Positions 1 through 11,820 of a stretch of 64,000 nucleotides of DNA are shown here, in pieces. The translations under genes were made by a program, and so were the position numbers. Every line of letters begins with the position of its first letter. Position 1 is the first letter of the stretch. Source of the DNA: Deroplatys truncata (Eukaryota; Arthropoda; Insecta; Mantodea; Mantidae); NCBI GenBank assembly GCA_030765065.1, contig CM060990.1:673102118-673166117 (forward strand), written 5' to 3'. The notes beneath the pieces are model-generated. The model saw only the letters and a list, made by a program, of their open reading frames with translations. It was not told the DNA's origin and searched no databases.

Positions 1-1253
1 GATTACAATACCACATTATTAATGATATTTACATGAGAAATAAAATGTATATCTTGAATTTTCTGGTAATAGCCTTTGAAGTCCTCTTCATTCAGAAGGA
101 ATTTTGTATAATCTTGTATAATTTGTAAGAGTTAAGCGATAGACGAAGACGTACTACACAAGAAATGTTGATCCCTTTAAAACACAGAATTTATTTCAAA
201 TAACTTTTTTGTGGCATACGCCATTTCAGAGATATCCGTTATTAATGATTCGAATTGTTCATTACTTGGTCACCCTTTTAAGTTCCTTTCAACATTCAGT
301 GTTTTCTCGCGATTGCATGGAAACAGTATGGAATTTTTAGACAGCGTACAACAGACTGTACAAAAAAGATGGCGAAAACGGGACTCGCTAGTCATTTTGA
401 CTCGTAGGTGCCGTTCTCCCTCTCTGCTACTATCCCTGTTTTTCACATGCTGCTGAGTGATGCAGTGACTCGCGGAAGGAAGGCGTTTTCGCCACCCATG
501 CTGTACAATATCTCCAAAACTAAGCGCTGTAGAAAATGTCTAATAAAATTTATGGGGGAAAGTAGATGCCATTAGTCTTGTTTTATTTGGAGGACGTTGT
601 GATGGCATTTTAGGGCCAATTAATTTTTTTTAAATGGGAACCTATATTTTGTCTTATAAAAATGGTTTATAAAAAACTGTTTATTTTGTGATGTGGAATA
701 AAGAAACAAAATAAAAGATGTTGGTTCCCTTTTATGAAACGTAACTTGACCCTCAACTGACCATCCATGGATGGTCCAACCATTCATTGCGCTGTTCGTA
801 CACAACCATTCAGAATTTTCGTTGTTATTCGTTCGTGTAAGAACAATTGCAAAGTGGTTTATACAAATGTTGTTTAGTTTTTTATGAGGAGTGAGAAAAC
901 AACATAAAAAGGCAGGTTACCATTTATAAACAATTAAATTGACCCTAAAATGACCATCACAACGTCCTCCAAATAAAGCACGACTAATGGCATTTACTTT
1001 CCCCATAATATCAAGCAACTTTTATCAAGACATTTCTTTCTACATCGCTTAGTTTCGGAGAAATTGTACAGTCTGAACTTAAATGGTCCTCCCTGTATAA
1101 CGAAATGTGTAGGTAATGTAGTTATTTCTGCAAAGGTTTATTTGGATTAAAAAGAAGTATATAGAATAATAAGCTTTAGTAACAATAGTTTGTATACCCA
1201 GTAAAAAACCCACAGAGGGTAGAGAAGGTCGTGTGACTATTACATCAGATTTT
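1..1253 (-). repeat. R1 dispersed repeat, copy a, split by a MITE
   Basis: Positions 1-344 and 1099-1253 match, in reverse orientation, the ~0.85 kb repeat seen most clearly at 10985-11820 and 43678-44472. The two parts are collinear with the intact minus-strand copy at 44503-45385, so 345-1098 is an insertion. No coding potential is evident. The outer (R1 3') end lies off the window start. Confidence 0.75.
345..1098. mobile_element. Palindromic MITE inside R1
   Basis: A ~750 bp insertion in R1 with long imperfect inverted arms, about 501-647 and 915-1071. Both arms carry the reverse-complementary block of 'tgtacaatatctcc', 'actaagcgctgtag' and 'ggaggacgttgtgatgg'. A further inverted copy of part of the arm lies at 722-768. 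The right boundary ends in 'cctccctgta' at the R1 junction, which suggests a TA-targeting Tc1/mariner-type MITE, but the left boundary is degraded. No ORF was recognised. Confidence 0.6.
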
Positions 1254-2560
1254 TCTTTTTGGATGGAATGCAGTATTTTCTCTTTCTATAAGTAAAGTAA
1301 GTGTATTATATTCACGATTATCTGTTCACACTTTTCTAAAGCATATTCTTATAAAAGCTTATTTCTTCTACCTGTTTCATAGTTATCGAGATAAGCATTT
1401 GCAGAAATGGTTTTACATTTCGTGATAGTTACAGAGGGAATACAATAGGCTTAAGCGAAATATTTTTAAAGCGGGTCGCTATGTGATAGCTTTAAAATTC
1501 CCTTCTCTTTCCATGACCACTAGAATACAACGAATTAATTATACTTATATAACAATACTAATATAATTATATATAAATATAATTATATTAATTATGAATC
1601 ACTTAGTAATTGAAAAATTATAAGTGCTTGGAAATTCCAGGTATTTATTTATTTATTAACACTTTCCTTAATTGGGGCCTGCCATATAGCAATGTATACC
1701 TATACAATTAAGAAATTTAAAATTGAAATTAACAACAATAAAGACGATTTATAGTTAACATATCAAAATAATGAAAATCAACTTAAAATATAAATGTAAA
1801 TGAATTTAAATCGAAACTTAAAGGTAGTATAAAACAACCCTATTATGCAGTTAAAATAAATAAAAGTATAATACGAGTAATTTCAATGGCTTGTAAAAGG
1901 GTGTGTCCATATTATATTATATTAAATATAAATGATTTCTGAGGATGAGAATTGATCATCTATAGCCATGATTGCTATTTAATAAAGTAGGCGTTTATCT
2001 AGGCCATAATCTACCCAAAACTTGCGTAACGTTTTGGGTTATAGACTATTTCGAAAACGATAAATGCCAGGAAAATACTTTATTGAGTCTGCTTCAAGGA
2101 AATGTGTATTTTTGTGTACTAATTTCTTGCCTATCCAATATGGCTCATAGTTTATGTAAAACTAATTCACAATAAAGAAGTCTTCATGGGAAGTTTGTAG
2201 AAAAATTAAGATATACAGTTTATTTTTCATGGAAATATCTTATTCTGTTTTAACAAGGTGTACATTTTTTATGTACTATTCGGAGAGGATTTAAGATATA
2301 TGTCATATAGATATTTTAATTACAATCGTTACAACTCTTTTGATAAAATAAACATTTTGGAAAATTTACATACAGAGCGTAGGTTGCGGGTTGGGTTTCT
2401 TGAAAAGCTTAGTTTCATACGGCTGGAAGACACTGAACTTAAATGACAAGGTTGGTATTTATACGATATTTTTTTTTAATGCAGTTCAAACTTCTTTCTA
2501 TACAGGCTCTTTTCTGGATTTCGTAGGTCTCAAAACATGTAATTATCCACCGTGGGGAAA
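1254..2560 (+). repeat. R1 dispersed repeat, copy b, diverged
   Basis: Diverged plus-strand R1. 1290-1530 matches the 5' half (bursts resembling 'cacatgactttctct' and 'cgatagtcaaa'). 2090-2560 matches the 3' half (a 'tcgttagag...' block, 'tggaagacactgaac', 'tctcaaaacatg'). The middle, 1560-2060, holds AT-rich DNA I cannot assign and may be a further insertion. It sits head-to-head with copy a. Confidence 0.55.
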
Positions 2561-2629
2561 CCATCCCTGACACAAATAAACCTTTAGTCCTACAAAAACG
2601 AATAATTAAGTTAATTTGTGAAGTCACCA

Positions 2630-2725
2630 AAAGAGCGGGATTTGGCGCGATTTGAAGTGTAGACCTCCCGATTATGAATGCATCCTTTAACACCTCGGCT
2701 ACCCGTATCGGCCGAAGAAGGTGTG
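2630..2725 (-). repeat. Degraded tRNA-like SINE head
   Basis: On the minus strand the stretch reads like a pol III head: an A-box-like 'tagccgaggtg' followed about 45 bp later by 'gggaggtc' and a decayed B box. The order resembles the better preserved heads at 16522-16588 and 20470-20536. No target duplication was found. Confidence 0.35.
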
Positions 2726-4914
2726 CAGTGTAAATTTTACAACTGAAACGTACATGTTTTTGTGTAATTAACACAAAGCATAATAGGTATATGAAAAGAA
2801 TAGTATACGCACAAAAAGCTTTCAACACGATGAACAAAAATAACATTCCATTAATATTAATACTAACGTAAATCAATGCTACGGAAAGAAGTTCGAAAGC
2901 ATATTTGTTATTACGTTTTGGTCTCTGAGAAATAATCGTATAGCAATTTAAAAATGTGAATTTTAGAGTGTTTTTGTAGTAGATAATTAAATAAGATATA
3001 AACATTGCATTAATTTCATTTGAAATCACTTAAAATTTTATTTGCATGGATTTTAGAGTACCTTTTATTGAAATTATGAAGGAAATTAAAAGAATCTGTA
3101 TCGTTTATAACACTGTAAATGCTGAAAATATAGAAATCTGAGAAACGTCTCTGTAATTCTGAAAAGAAAAGGTCTGGTTTTCCTTTGCCTTATGTCTGTC
3201 AAAAGTCTTCAGTTGCTGCCAGCACGAAACGAGATGAAAGGGCGACAGACGTCGGGTCCCTAGCCATAAATCCTTCTGAGGACGTTAGAAAGTTTCATCT
3301 TTTATGACCAGCAATCCCGTTTTGGGCTGTTAGAACTAACAGCATGGGGAGACGATATAGCCTCTGAGAATGATCGTCACCGGGGTCGGTGGGTGTGGGG
3401 CCGCCACTTTAAAAAAAAAAAAAAAAAAAAAGGCAATGAGTAAACGGCCATGTCTCACAGTTGCTAGTTAGTTAACACGAGTGAAGTTCTTTCGTGTTAA
3501 CAAACGTGTTTAAAACAGTGATTGTGTGAAGACAGTATCAAACGATACAGAATCTTTAACGTGCTTTCAGCCTGCTCAACTATGTTTAAATGTATAGAAT
3601 TGCATAAGTTCAGCCTGTTACCACCCTTCAGTTCTGTTCCTCGGTTATGTGATGCAATAGAATTAATAATATTTTTTGCTCTCATCATCGTTCATTTTCC
3701 AGACAAAGGCCTGTTTCAACAGTTTGTATGACACTTAAACAATTGATAATTTTAAAATCGATTTGAATCCCTCTTACAATGCGCATTTACACGCAAAACT
3801 GGATACGAATTTAAGTAGATTTGGATTCTACTCTGTTTCACCCAGGAATATCTCAAGTAATTAAAGCAAACCAGGTATTAAATAATTTGGAATTAGCAAT
3901 ACATCAGTGAGTTTCACGATCTACGGTGTGCTATTCACGTATAGAAATGGGTTGCATTATTCGATATTGGTTAGAGTCGTCGCAGTCTAAGGATCCCCAA
4001 GCGGCGGCCTTTGTGCAGTAGCCAAACACTTGTTCCCTACCCTCCCTAACCACAAACATCATAAACATATTAGTGACATCCATGTGCACATGCGCGTTGT
4101 TGCCACAGTTAAAAATAGTATTTAAAAGCAAAACTTTGTAGCTGATTTCCATATGTACAGAATACAATCATGCAGTTCGTCTGCTTGCTTTATACACAAA
4201 TGCAGTAAACAACTATGCATCGCATAATGATTATATTTATGTTACAAACGCTTTAAAATATAACTGAGGATGACCTGAACTAATATACTACATTACAAAA
4301 ATGGAAATGCATGTTAATATATCCTAGAGAAACTTAGAAACATGTTCGGAATGAACTATACATTGTTGGACTATCATTAAATAATTAAAATACATAAATA
4401 TGAATTTATTTTGAAAAGAACTCTTACTCCCAAAACAACGCCTTATTTTTGATTATGCTATTTAACCTAAAAGTTAATTTTTATAAATAAGGGTTGCATG
4501 TTTGCAGTTTTGCTTACTGTAATTATTATGTGCGTGGAGCTATGGTGAAAGTATTTTTTATTTTGTTTGTCCTGCAACCACAGAATGTTAGATAAACCAA
4601 GTTCCAGAAGATGTAAACAAAAACAGTAAATATGTAAAATTAAAAAAGAAGAAGCAGGTGAAAAACGTAAAGCGAACGCAGGTCTTTGTATTACTCTTGG
4701 AAGATAGGTGCTTTTTTACGTAGCTTTGAAAACATGATAAATTTGCTTCACAACATTGTTTTTATTAATATAAAGCTAATATAAGAAGAGGTTGTGTATT
4801 GTTTAAGATGTAAGATTAATAAACATGACAGCTTCTGTTTACTTAAATGAATAGCTTTATTATAAAATACAGGATAAGTAAAAATACGGAAGGCAAAAGA
4901 AAGAAAATAAAACA
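2726..4914. other. Unassigned AT-rich DNA with one poly(A) tract
   Basis: No gene or known element was recognised. A run of about 20 A at 3411-3431 follows a somewhat GC-richer ~230 bp stretch (3180-3410). That stretch could be an old retroposed sequence, but I find no pol III box, reverse transcriptase or target duplication to support it. ORFs here are short and lack recognisable motifs. Confidence 0.4.
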
Positions 4915-5480
4915 GAAATCTTATGTGTTATATTCACATGATTATCTCTATTCACTCTTCTACAAATTACTTTTACAAAAGCTTATTCTTCTATCTACTT
5001 CTTCTTAAACGAGATAAAATTTCATTGCACGTTTCATTGTAAATATAAGGATTCATAGGCCAAAGCGATAGTCAGATTTTTAAAAACCAGATGATGACTT
5101 TGAAATTCCATGCTCTTAGCATGACTTCCAACTTGTATTTCAAAATTCAAACCAATAACAAAGATTTTCCCGGAAATGATTAACATAATTTGACCTAAAA
5201 TGTGTCCTTTACTGAGACTGCATTTTACGCACAGTAAGATTTTGCCTATCTCTTACGGTGTACCAGTTATACAAAAAGTTGAGAACGAGGAAGAATTTAC
5301 AAGTTATTCCCAGAACATAAAATTCAAGATACAAATTTTATTTTTTATGCAAATATCTTAAACATGCGGTATTTTACTAAAAACCGTTATAGCTGTTTTT
5401 GAGAAATTCAAAACAATAGCAAACATTTTCCACGTAAAGGGTTCTTTTCTACATGTTCGTGAACATTACACACAAAAATC
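4915..5480 (+). repeat. R1 dispersed repeat, copy c, partial
   Basis: Matches the plus-strand R1 consensus from its 5' end ('tatgtgttatattcacatga') through the 'cgatagtcagatttt' and 'tctcttacggt' blocks to 'ttttccacgtaaaggg'. The 3' third is missing or unrecognisable. Confidence 0.65.
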
Positions 5481-6344
5481 TGGCTTTGCTTATTCAAAGC
5501 TTTTGTAGCCCCCTTTCTTCGTGGTCTTGGCACTACTGGTACTCTGCTGAGTCATTTGTTGGTGTGGCCGGAGGGTCAGCAACTTGGTCCGTTTAATTAA
5601 ACTATTAAATGCTAATAACCATTAAACACTGCTAAACATACAAAACTGCACTAAGTAAAACACTATATAACTTCTCTAAAGAAGTAAGATATAAGCTTAA
5701 CTGTCACAGCTGCTAAAACGTACTGAAACCGAAGTGACAACAGAAATGACATTGCAACAACGCTTTGCTTTGGTGGAGCTAGAGAAAGGACCACGCATTG
5801 TATTTGAGGGATGGGTAGACCCTACTAATCGTTTACTGATGGGTCAGGCTTCAAAGATTTCCGTTCGCTTTGTAGCCGACTGGGGAAACGTTGACTGCGA
5901 CCACTTTATACGGTTTTATACAATTTGAGTTAACTTGCTCGCTCGCTCTCTCACGTTTCGTGTACTTAAGTAAAAAGAAAAGTTTTATTTGAGCAGTAAA
6001 TGAAGACTACCTCCATGCAACACGAGGGAAAACACAATAAATTCTTGATAATGCAGTTTGCCTCTTGGAGTTGCGTGGTGTTGCATTCAGGGATCAAGGT
6101 GAGATTTCTTCTTCTACAAACCAGGGAAATTATGTCGAGCCACTTAAACTAGTGATAGAAGCAGCAGCAATTGCGATCCTTCATGGTGTTTCGTGGCTCT
6201 TTTCTCGAAATTCGTAAGGATCTGATCTCTTGCAGATATGTCCAATCCAGACCTTTTGATTGATTATTGGCGGTGAAAAGTGGAATGATTGAACTCAGCA
6301 GAAATAATTAAGGTAAGACTACATTTTATAAAATTGAATGACCG
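5481..6344. other. Unassigned intergenic DNA
   Basis: No repeat family, RNA gene or convincing coding exon was recognised. The longest plus-strand ORF (5734-5925, 64 codons) has no motif I know and no splice or repeat context. Confidence 0.4.
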
Positions 6345-6684
6345 TATTATTCTTATTATTACTGTTACTGTATAGAGTTTGCTTTCTAAAGCTGCGAATT
6401 GATACTACGCCTCTGCGTAATTTTAATTTTGATACTTTAAATAACAGTAGGAGAAATCAGAATTATATGAAATATGTTAGGGAATTTAGAGCTTTAATGC
6501 TCCTATAAAGGAAGGGCGTGCGGTCCCAATAATTCTGCCACAGCCATATATAACACACCAAAACGATCCTAATAACAAAGGGATTATGTTGGATATAAAA
6601 AACAAAAAAACCATGTCGTAAGTAAAACACCTCAATTTAGCACATGATCCTATACTGCTGTAGAACAAATAGGGTTTTACTTAC

Positions 6685-6741
<57 letters not shown>

Positions 6742-6858
6742 TTAGTGTTTGCTTTCATAAGCTCGGAACTGACACTACGCAACTGGATGATTTTAATTTT
6801 CATACTTAATTATCAGTAGGAGAGGTCAGAAATAAGAAATATGTTAGGTAATTTAGAG

Positions 6859-6903
<45 letters not shown>

Positions 6904-7020
6904 GCTGCACAGTGCTTGCTTCTATGGACTCCGAAGTGACACTACGCCACAGGATGATCTTAATTTTCATACCTAATTAACAATAAGAGAGGTCTGAAAT
7001 AAATATTTTAGGTTATTTAG

Positions 7021-7056
<36 letters not shown>

Positions 7057-7412
7057 TCTGCATAGTGTTTGCTTTAATAAGCTCAAAACTGCACTACGCC
7101 ACTGGATGATTTTAATTTTGATACTTTAATTAACAGTGGGAGAGGTCAGAAATAAGAAATAGGTTAGGTTATTTATAGCATTGTTCCTCCTCCTCTTCTT
7201 CTTCTTCTTCTTATTATTATTATTATTATTGTTATTGTTATTGTTATTATAATTACTGCGCATTGTTTGTTTTAATAAGCTCCGAACTGACACTACGCCA
7301 TTGGATGACTTTAATTTTGATACTTTAACAGTAGAATAGTGTCAGAAATGTTTTAGGATCTTGAGAGTTTTTATAGATTCAATAAGTAGGAATAACCTAT
7401 ATCTAGATGACT

Positions 7413-7451
<39 letters not shown>
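6345..7451 (+). repeat. Composite tandem array: ~120-bp unit alternating with (ATT)n
   Basis: Five copies of a ~120 bp unit (about 6368-6505, 6741-6860, 6904-7020, 7057-7183 and 7255-7370) share 'gtttgctt', 'gacactacgcc', 'ggatgattttaattt', 'gatactttaa' and 'ggagaggtcagaaataag'. Between and after them lie (ATT)n tracts at 6685-6740, 6861-6903, 7021-7057, 7196-7253 and 7408-7451. Unit 1 is separated from unit 2 by ~180 bp of other sequence. Unit and microsatellite appear to have been amplified together. Confidence 0.85.
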
Positions 7452-8640
7452 GATAACTCCTATGGACCGATTATTGCCTTTCGACTCTCATAGATGATGC
7501 TGCCCTTACATAGATATGCCATGGAGATTGCATAAAGCTAAACATAACAGTTGTTTTTTTCGTTGACTTCGATTAAACTTTAGTTTTATGTTCATATTGA
7601 TCTTCGTAAGCTATTTCTGAATCATATATACAACTTATCCTTCCTAGCTCCACAATGTCAAGAGCATTTGACGAAACCCTTTTAAGTACCTTTAGCGTTG
7701 TTTTTTCTTTATTTAATAGCTAAATTGTTCTTAACCGTACCTACACACAGTTCTGCACTTATGAATATATGTTTTTGAAATTTATATAGCATATAACTTA
7801 CCAAATCACTACCATATATACACATTTTCATTGTAGTATCCTCAGAAGCTTTCAGGTTATTAATTGCTTAATTAATTACATTAATGGTAAGCAAAAATGA
7901 TCCATTCAATGGAAAGATAAAAATTTTAATAATAATATATATTGACAAACAATATTTGCGAAAGCATGTTGGAAACAGATGTTTTATTTTTGTTTTTGTT
8001 CTTGAGAAAAAATCATAAACGTGTTAGAAAGGATATTTTTCTCTAATTTTAATATGTTAATTAAATATTATATGTAATATTCCTTCAATGATAGGCGATA
8101 AACCAAAATCACTCCAAATATTTTTGTACTTATAGTTTTGGGTGTTTCTCTACAAATTTTTTAGGTATTTCATAAAAAATTACATCGTGTGAAACATTTT
8201 GAACGTGTAAAAATGTAGAAAAAATGGAAAGCGAAAAAAACAGCTTTTAAATTCTAAAAGGCTATCTGACCTTTGCGCAGCCACATTTTAAAATTATTTC
8301 TAATTATAAGTAATAGGCAACAAATAAGATAACGAAACTAGATGATTCATTTGTAATAATAGGCCTATAAACAAGAACTGGACATTTTGAAGAATTTCGC
8401 TCAATTTTCACCTATGTGTGTCGTTAAGAAGGTTCATATTCCATCAAATAAGTTTTCATTTAGACGATTAAATTCATATAATGAATGTCTTAGCTTTTTT
8501 TCAATGTTTAACACCCGTTTTAAAGCCTGTGGCACTGCAGGTACTGAATATTTAGAATATCTGAAATTAAACGATTATTGATAAAGGACAAAAAAATAAA
8601 AGAATGCCTCAGATAAAAGAGGGTGGTCTTGGCGGAATTG
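7452..8640. other. Unassigned AT-rich DNA
   Basis: Nothing recognisable: no transposase motifs, pol III boxes or terminal repeats were found. ORFs are short and of ordinary AT-rich composition. Confidence 0.4.
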
Positions 8641-8675
8641 GAGCAATAGGTAAAAACCTAAATATCCGAAGTCTA
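8641..8675. mobile_element. Solo hAT terminal end
   Basis: The stretch ends in 'atccgaagtcta', the same 12-bp terminus (inverted) as the hAT element at 8899-10162, preceded by the same 'aataggtaaaaaccta' subterminal sequence. The 8 bp after it are 'gttacaag'. I see no partner end upstream, so this is a solo or truncated end of a related element. Confidence 0.7.
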
Positions 8676-8683
8676 GTTACAAG

Positions 8684-8850
8684 TAACCTAACTTCTTAAG
8701 CAACTGAATTTTATGGTTAGGGTTTTACATAGAAAGCTTAATTAATAAATCTGACTTTCAATGATACTTCTAGGTTGTTTTCATGCAGCAATACAGGATT
8801 TTGAAACTCCTTGAATGTTCATGGCAAAGTTAGAAAACCAATAAATAAAA
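8684..8850 (+). repeat. Direct repeat flanking the hAT element (partner 10230-10410)
   Basis: About 150 bp here resembles 10230-10410 in the same orientation: 'ttaattaataaa', 'tacttctaggtt', 'gggttttgaaact' and 'catggc' blocks in the same order. The identity is only moderate. It is far longer than a target duplication, so it is an older duplication or a dispersed repeat into which the hAT later inserted. Confidence 0.5.
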
Positions 8851-8898
8851 TGGTTATAAGCAAAACAAGGGAATGATTATGGATTGGAAAGTCATAAC

Positions 8899-10162
8899 TA
8901 GACTTCGGATATTAGGTTTTTACCTATTACTTTCCTTTGCAGCCTATTGAGGCTAACATAACTAATTGCACATATAATTGACCTAAAAAGATATAACCAA
9001 CTTTTATAGTGCCTATAGGCACCTTTTTCAACATAAATGCCTTTTTTTAAAATTCCAATGAATTTACTCACTACACTTTTGTATTCAATAAATAATTATT
9101 TAATCAACAACAAACCTTTCATTGACTGGATACTTATTTGATTTCTGTTTGATAAAATGCGGCATGGTGTCGTTTTTAAAAGGCTTAGCGCAACAATAAA
9201 TAAAGCAAAAATTGGTGAAATCTTATAAGTGCCACATGCGAAATCCGAACTTCGGCAATGGCATACAATAACAACAATTGGCCCACATCTGGTTCTCAGA
9301 AATAGTTATTTGAAAATAAGACAAAATGTCGGTTCGTGTTCATAGATAACTATATTAAACTCTTTGGTTGCTGTGATAATTTTTCTGCTAGTGCTGCAAT
9401 ATGCCAAGAACGAATCTACCAGAAGTGCATTGATAAGAAATTGGATTTCGGATTTCCAGTCTTATAAATACAACAGATGGAAAAATAATCTTCGGTCAGG
9501 TCTGCAATAAAGATGTAAGCTTTTTACTGTATTTTTTTTTGTCATTTTTATTATTCACATTTAGACCATGTATGACCGAATGACCTTTTCTTCTATCTGA
9601 AAATAATCCCAAATTTGTTTGATGGATTTTATTAAGTCCAATACTGGGTCTAACAGTACAACAGATCCTGGATATACGGTTCGGAAAGTACAAGATATTT
9701 TAAGCGGACGTGAGGCAGATCTCCCTACATGATTTAATCCGCATATGGTTTCTCTTTTCAAATATGTTCCAGTCACCACCGCAGAGGTTGAGAGATCTTT
9801 TTCAGCATTTAAGCTTATTCTTACCCACAAAAGACATAAACTTACCCCACATCATCTGGAAATGCTTCTTGTTATTTATTGTGGATTTAAAATTCACGTA
9901 AGACATGATTCTATCCTTTATAATTTTATTAACTGACAGAGACACAGATTTTTTATAGAATGGTTGTTCAATTACTATATTATTATATATCCTACTGTAT
10001 TTAAGTGCGTTTTGAAATAAAACATTAATCACTGTGTTTTGCGTGGCGTGATGTATAAAATTTGTTTATTTATTATGCCTATTAAAGACCTATTTACCTA
10101 CTTTTTAAGACCATTTTAGGCGCCTAAAATCACATTTTTAGGACCTAAAAATCCGAAGTCTA
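8899..10162 (+). mobile_element. hAT element with perfect 8-bp target duplication
   Basis: A 1264-bp element bounded by inverted termini TAGACTTCGGAT (8899-8910) and ATCCGAAGTCTA (10151-10162). It is flanked on both sides by the identical octamer GTCATAAC (8891-8898 and 10163-10170), the 8-bp signature of the hAT superfamily. Short subterminal 'CCTAAAA/TTTTAGG' palindromes lie near the right end. Only the C-terminal part of a transposase remains, so this is a non-autonomous internal-deletion copy. The perfect target duplication points to a fairly recent insertion. Confidence 0.93.
9688..9936 (+). pseudogene. hAT transposase C-terminal fragment (dimerisation domain)
   Basis: The translated stretch contains the hallmark hAT C-terminal dimerisation signature, with 'TTAEVERSFSAFK' followed by an 'LTHKRHKLTPHHLEMLL' segment. 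In the family this helix-rich region mediates transposase multimerisation. One in-frame stop (TGA) lies just upstream of the methionine at 9745, and the catalytic RNase H-like part is absent, so the fragment cannot catalyse transposition. It sits ~230 bp inside the right end of the element, as expected for a gene reading toward that end. Confidence 0.85.
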
Positions 10163-10487
10163 GTCATAACTCATGAGGTGCTGAGTGAACTCTTCCGACT
10201 GTTTTTAGAATCTCAGGATATTTACACTATTTAGGTATACTATGAAACAGTTTTCTTATAAAGTTATGAGCACGTATCTGGGTTTTGAAGTTAACAATTT
10301 AGATAGTAAGGTTAATTAATAAAGCTTCTTCTAGGTTATGTTTTTATGAAACAATGTAGGGTTTTGAAACTTCTTTAATGCCCATGGCTATGTTTGTAAC
10401 CTTTCCACGAGTACTATACAGCTCATAAATTGTGCCATTCCCTTCATACTTAGATTTAAATAGAAAAAAACATCGTTATATGCTTAG

Positions 10488-10740
10488 AAGTGAGTATGTA
10501 TCTAACCATGCTCAACATGGGAAGAGAACGAACTCATAAAACTCAGAATATACTAGCTGTTATTCATACCAAGTATGTGTACATACTCTTGTAAGATGGA
10601 TGCCTGAGATGTTCTACTCTGCTTCCATTACTTGAGTATGTTCTCAAAATGAAGTAGATACTCGAAAGGTTTTATTCTTACCAAACTGAGTATTTACTTG
10701 AAAAAGTGAAGCATATACCATATACTCATTTTTATTCATA
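10488..10740. repeat. GAGTAT/ATACTC-rich stretch, possible MITE
   Basis: About ten short motifs of the GAGTAT/ATACTC type are scattered through 250 bp. The ends ('gtgagtatgta' and 'tatactcattt') are inversely related. Clustered subterminal motifs are typical of small DNA elements, but no target duplication or coding sequence supports a firm call. Confidence 0.3.
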
Positions 10741-10802
10741 TAAACCTTTTAGTTGATCAGGGGCGGTTTCCTCCAGAAAATTAATAGCCAAGTCAATAAT
10801 TT

Positions 10803-10983
10803 GCCGGCACTCGTAGCCGTGGTCGCTGGAGTGGACGCTCCCCCAAGCTGAGGGTCGCGGGTTCGAGTCCGCCACGGGCATGAGTGTTTGTGTGTGTATG
10901 TGTGTTGCGGAAATAAGCGGTATGAAAACAGTAAAACACAGTAGCATAAACTGGGTACAACAAGGGAACTTTATAAAAAAAAA
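10803..10983 (+). mobile_element. SINE2, tRNA-derived
   Basis: Starts 'gccggcactcgtagccgtgg', has a perfect pol III B box (GGTTCGAGTCC, about 10859-10869), then a tRNA-unrelated body rich in 'tgtgtgt' and ending 'aaactgggtacaacaaggga' with a short A-rich tail. A second copy lies at 31718-31903. It is immediately followed by an R1 copy. Confidence 0.85.
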
Positions 10984-10984
10984 T

Positions 10985-11820
10985 CTGATATTTTACACTC
11001 ACATGACTTTCTCTACTCTTGTACAAACTATTTTTACAAACGCTTATTCTCCATATGCTTCAGGTTTATCGAGATGTCAATCTTATTGCTAATTTTCTTG
11101 TAGATGCAAGGGGAATATGGTAGCTTTTAAGCGATAGTCAAATCCTTTAAGCGCTGGTTGCTATGTGGAGCATTCCATTCTGTCTGCATATCCAGGACAT
11201 AAAAAAAATGAATAACGAATTTGAGAAAAAGTATAAGTATTGGAAAATTTAAGGGAATAACAAGCAATATCTCGAACATGGTTCACTCAACTAAAAAAAT
11301 GTATGACATAAATTGTGTATTTTAACGCGATCTACATTTTTTGTGTAGTAAAATTTTGTGTATCTCTTATGGTTTACCAGTTATGCAAAAGTCGTTCACA
11401 ATGAAGAATACTTTTGGAGACATTCCCAGAAAATTCGAGATATACATTTTATTTGTCGTAAAAATATCTTAAACATATGATATTTTAATCAAAATCGTTA
11501 GAGCCATTTTTGAGAAAATTAAAATTTTCGAAAAATGTTCTACGTAAAGGGTAGTCTGAGGTGGGGGAATTTTCTTTAAAACTTTCGTGTCGCATCTCTG
11601 GAAGATACTGAAGCTAAATACCAAGTTTGGTGTTTATCCGACTGTTCGTTTCTGAGTTATGCTGTTCACAGACACACACACGGACATGTTTGCAAAAATG
11701 CTTTTTTTTGAATTCAGGGAGTCTCAAAACATATATTTCCGGTGAAATCTCGGTATCGAATTTTTGGGCGGAATACAATACTTCCCCTACTTAATATACG
11801 TAGTAGAGAAAGTAAAAAGT
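10985..11820 (+). repeat. R1 dispersed repeat, copy d, full length
   Basis: One of the two best full-length R1 copies. It begins 'ctgatattttacactcacat' and ends 'tagtagagaaagtaaaaa'. Both ends carry the inverted motif 'ctttctctac', consistent with short terminal inverted repeats or with half of a larger foldback. No ORF longer than ~60 codons has recognisable content. Confidence 0.8.

Noticed and set aside
2439..3029. 196-codon minus-strand ORF
   Set aside because: It overlaps the R1 3' end and a decayed SINE head, is rich in residues expected from AT-rich random sequence, and has no recognisable domain.
5734..5928. Small plus-strand ORF as a host exon
   Set aside because: No splice sites, compositional change or known motif.
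9496..9830. Minus-strand ORFs in the hAT element
   Set aside because: They are antisense to the plus-strand dimerisation domain and contain no domain of their own.
10803..10885. tRNA gene
   Set aside because: Good B box, but the body and tail recur at 31718, so it is a SINE.
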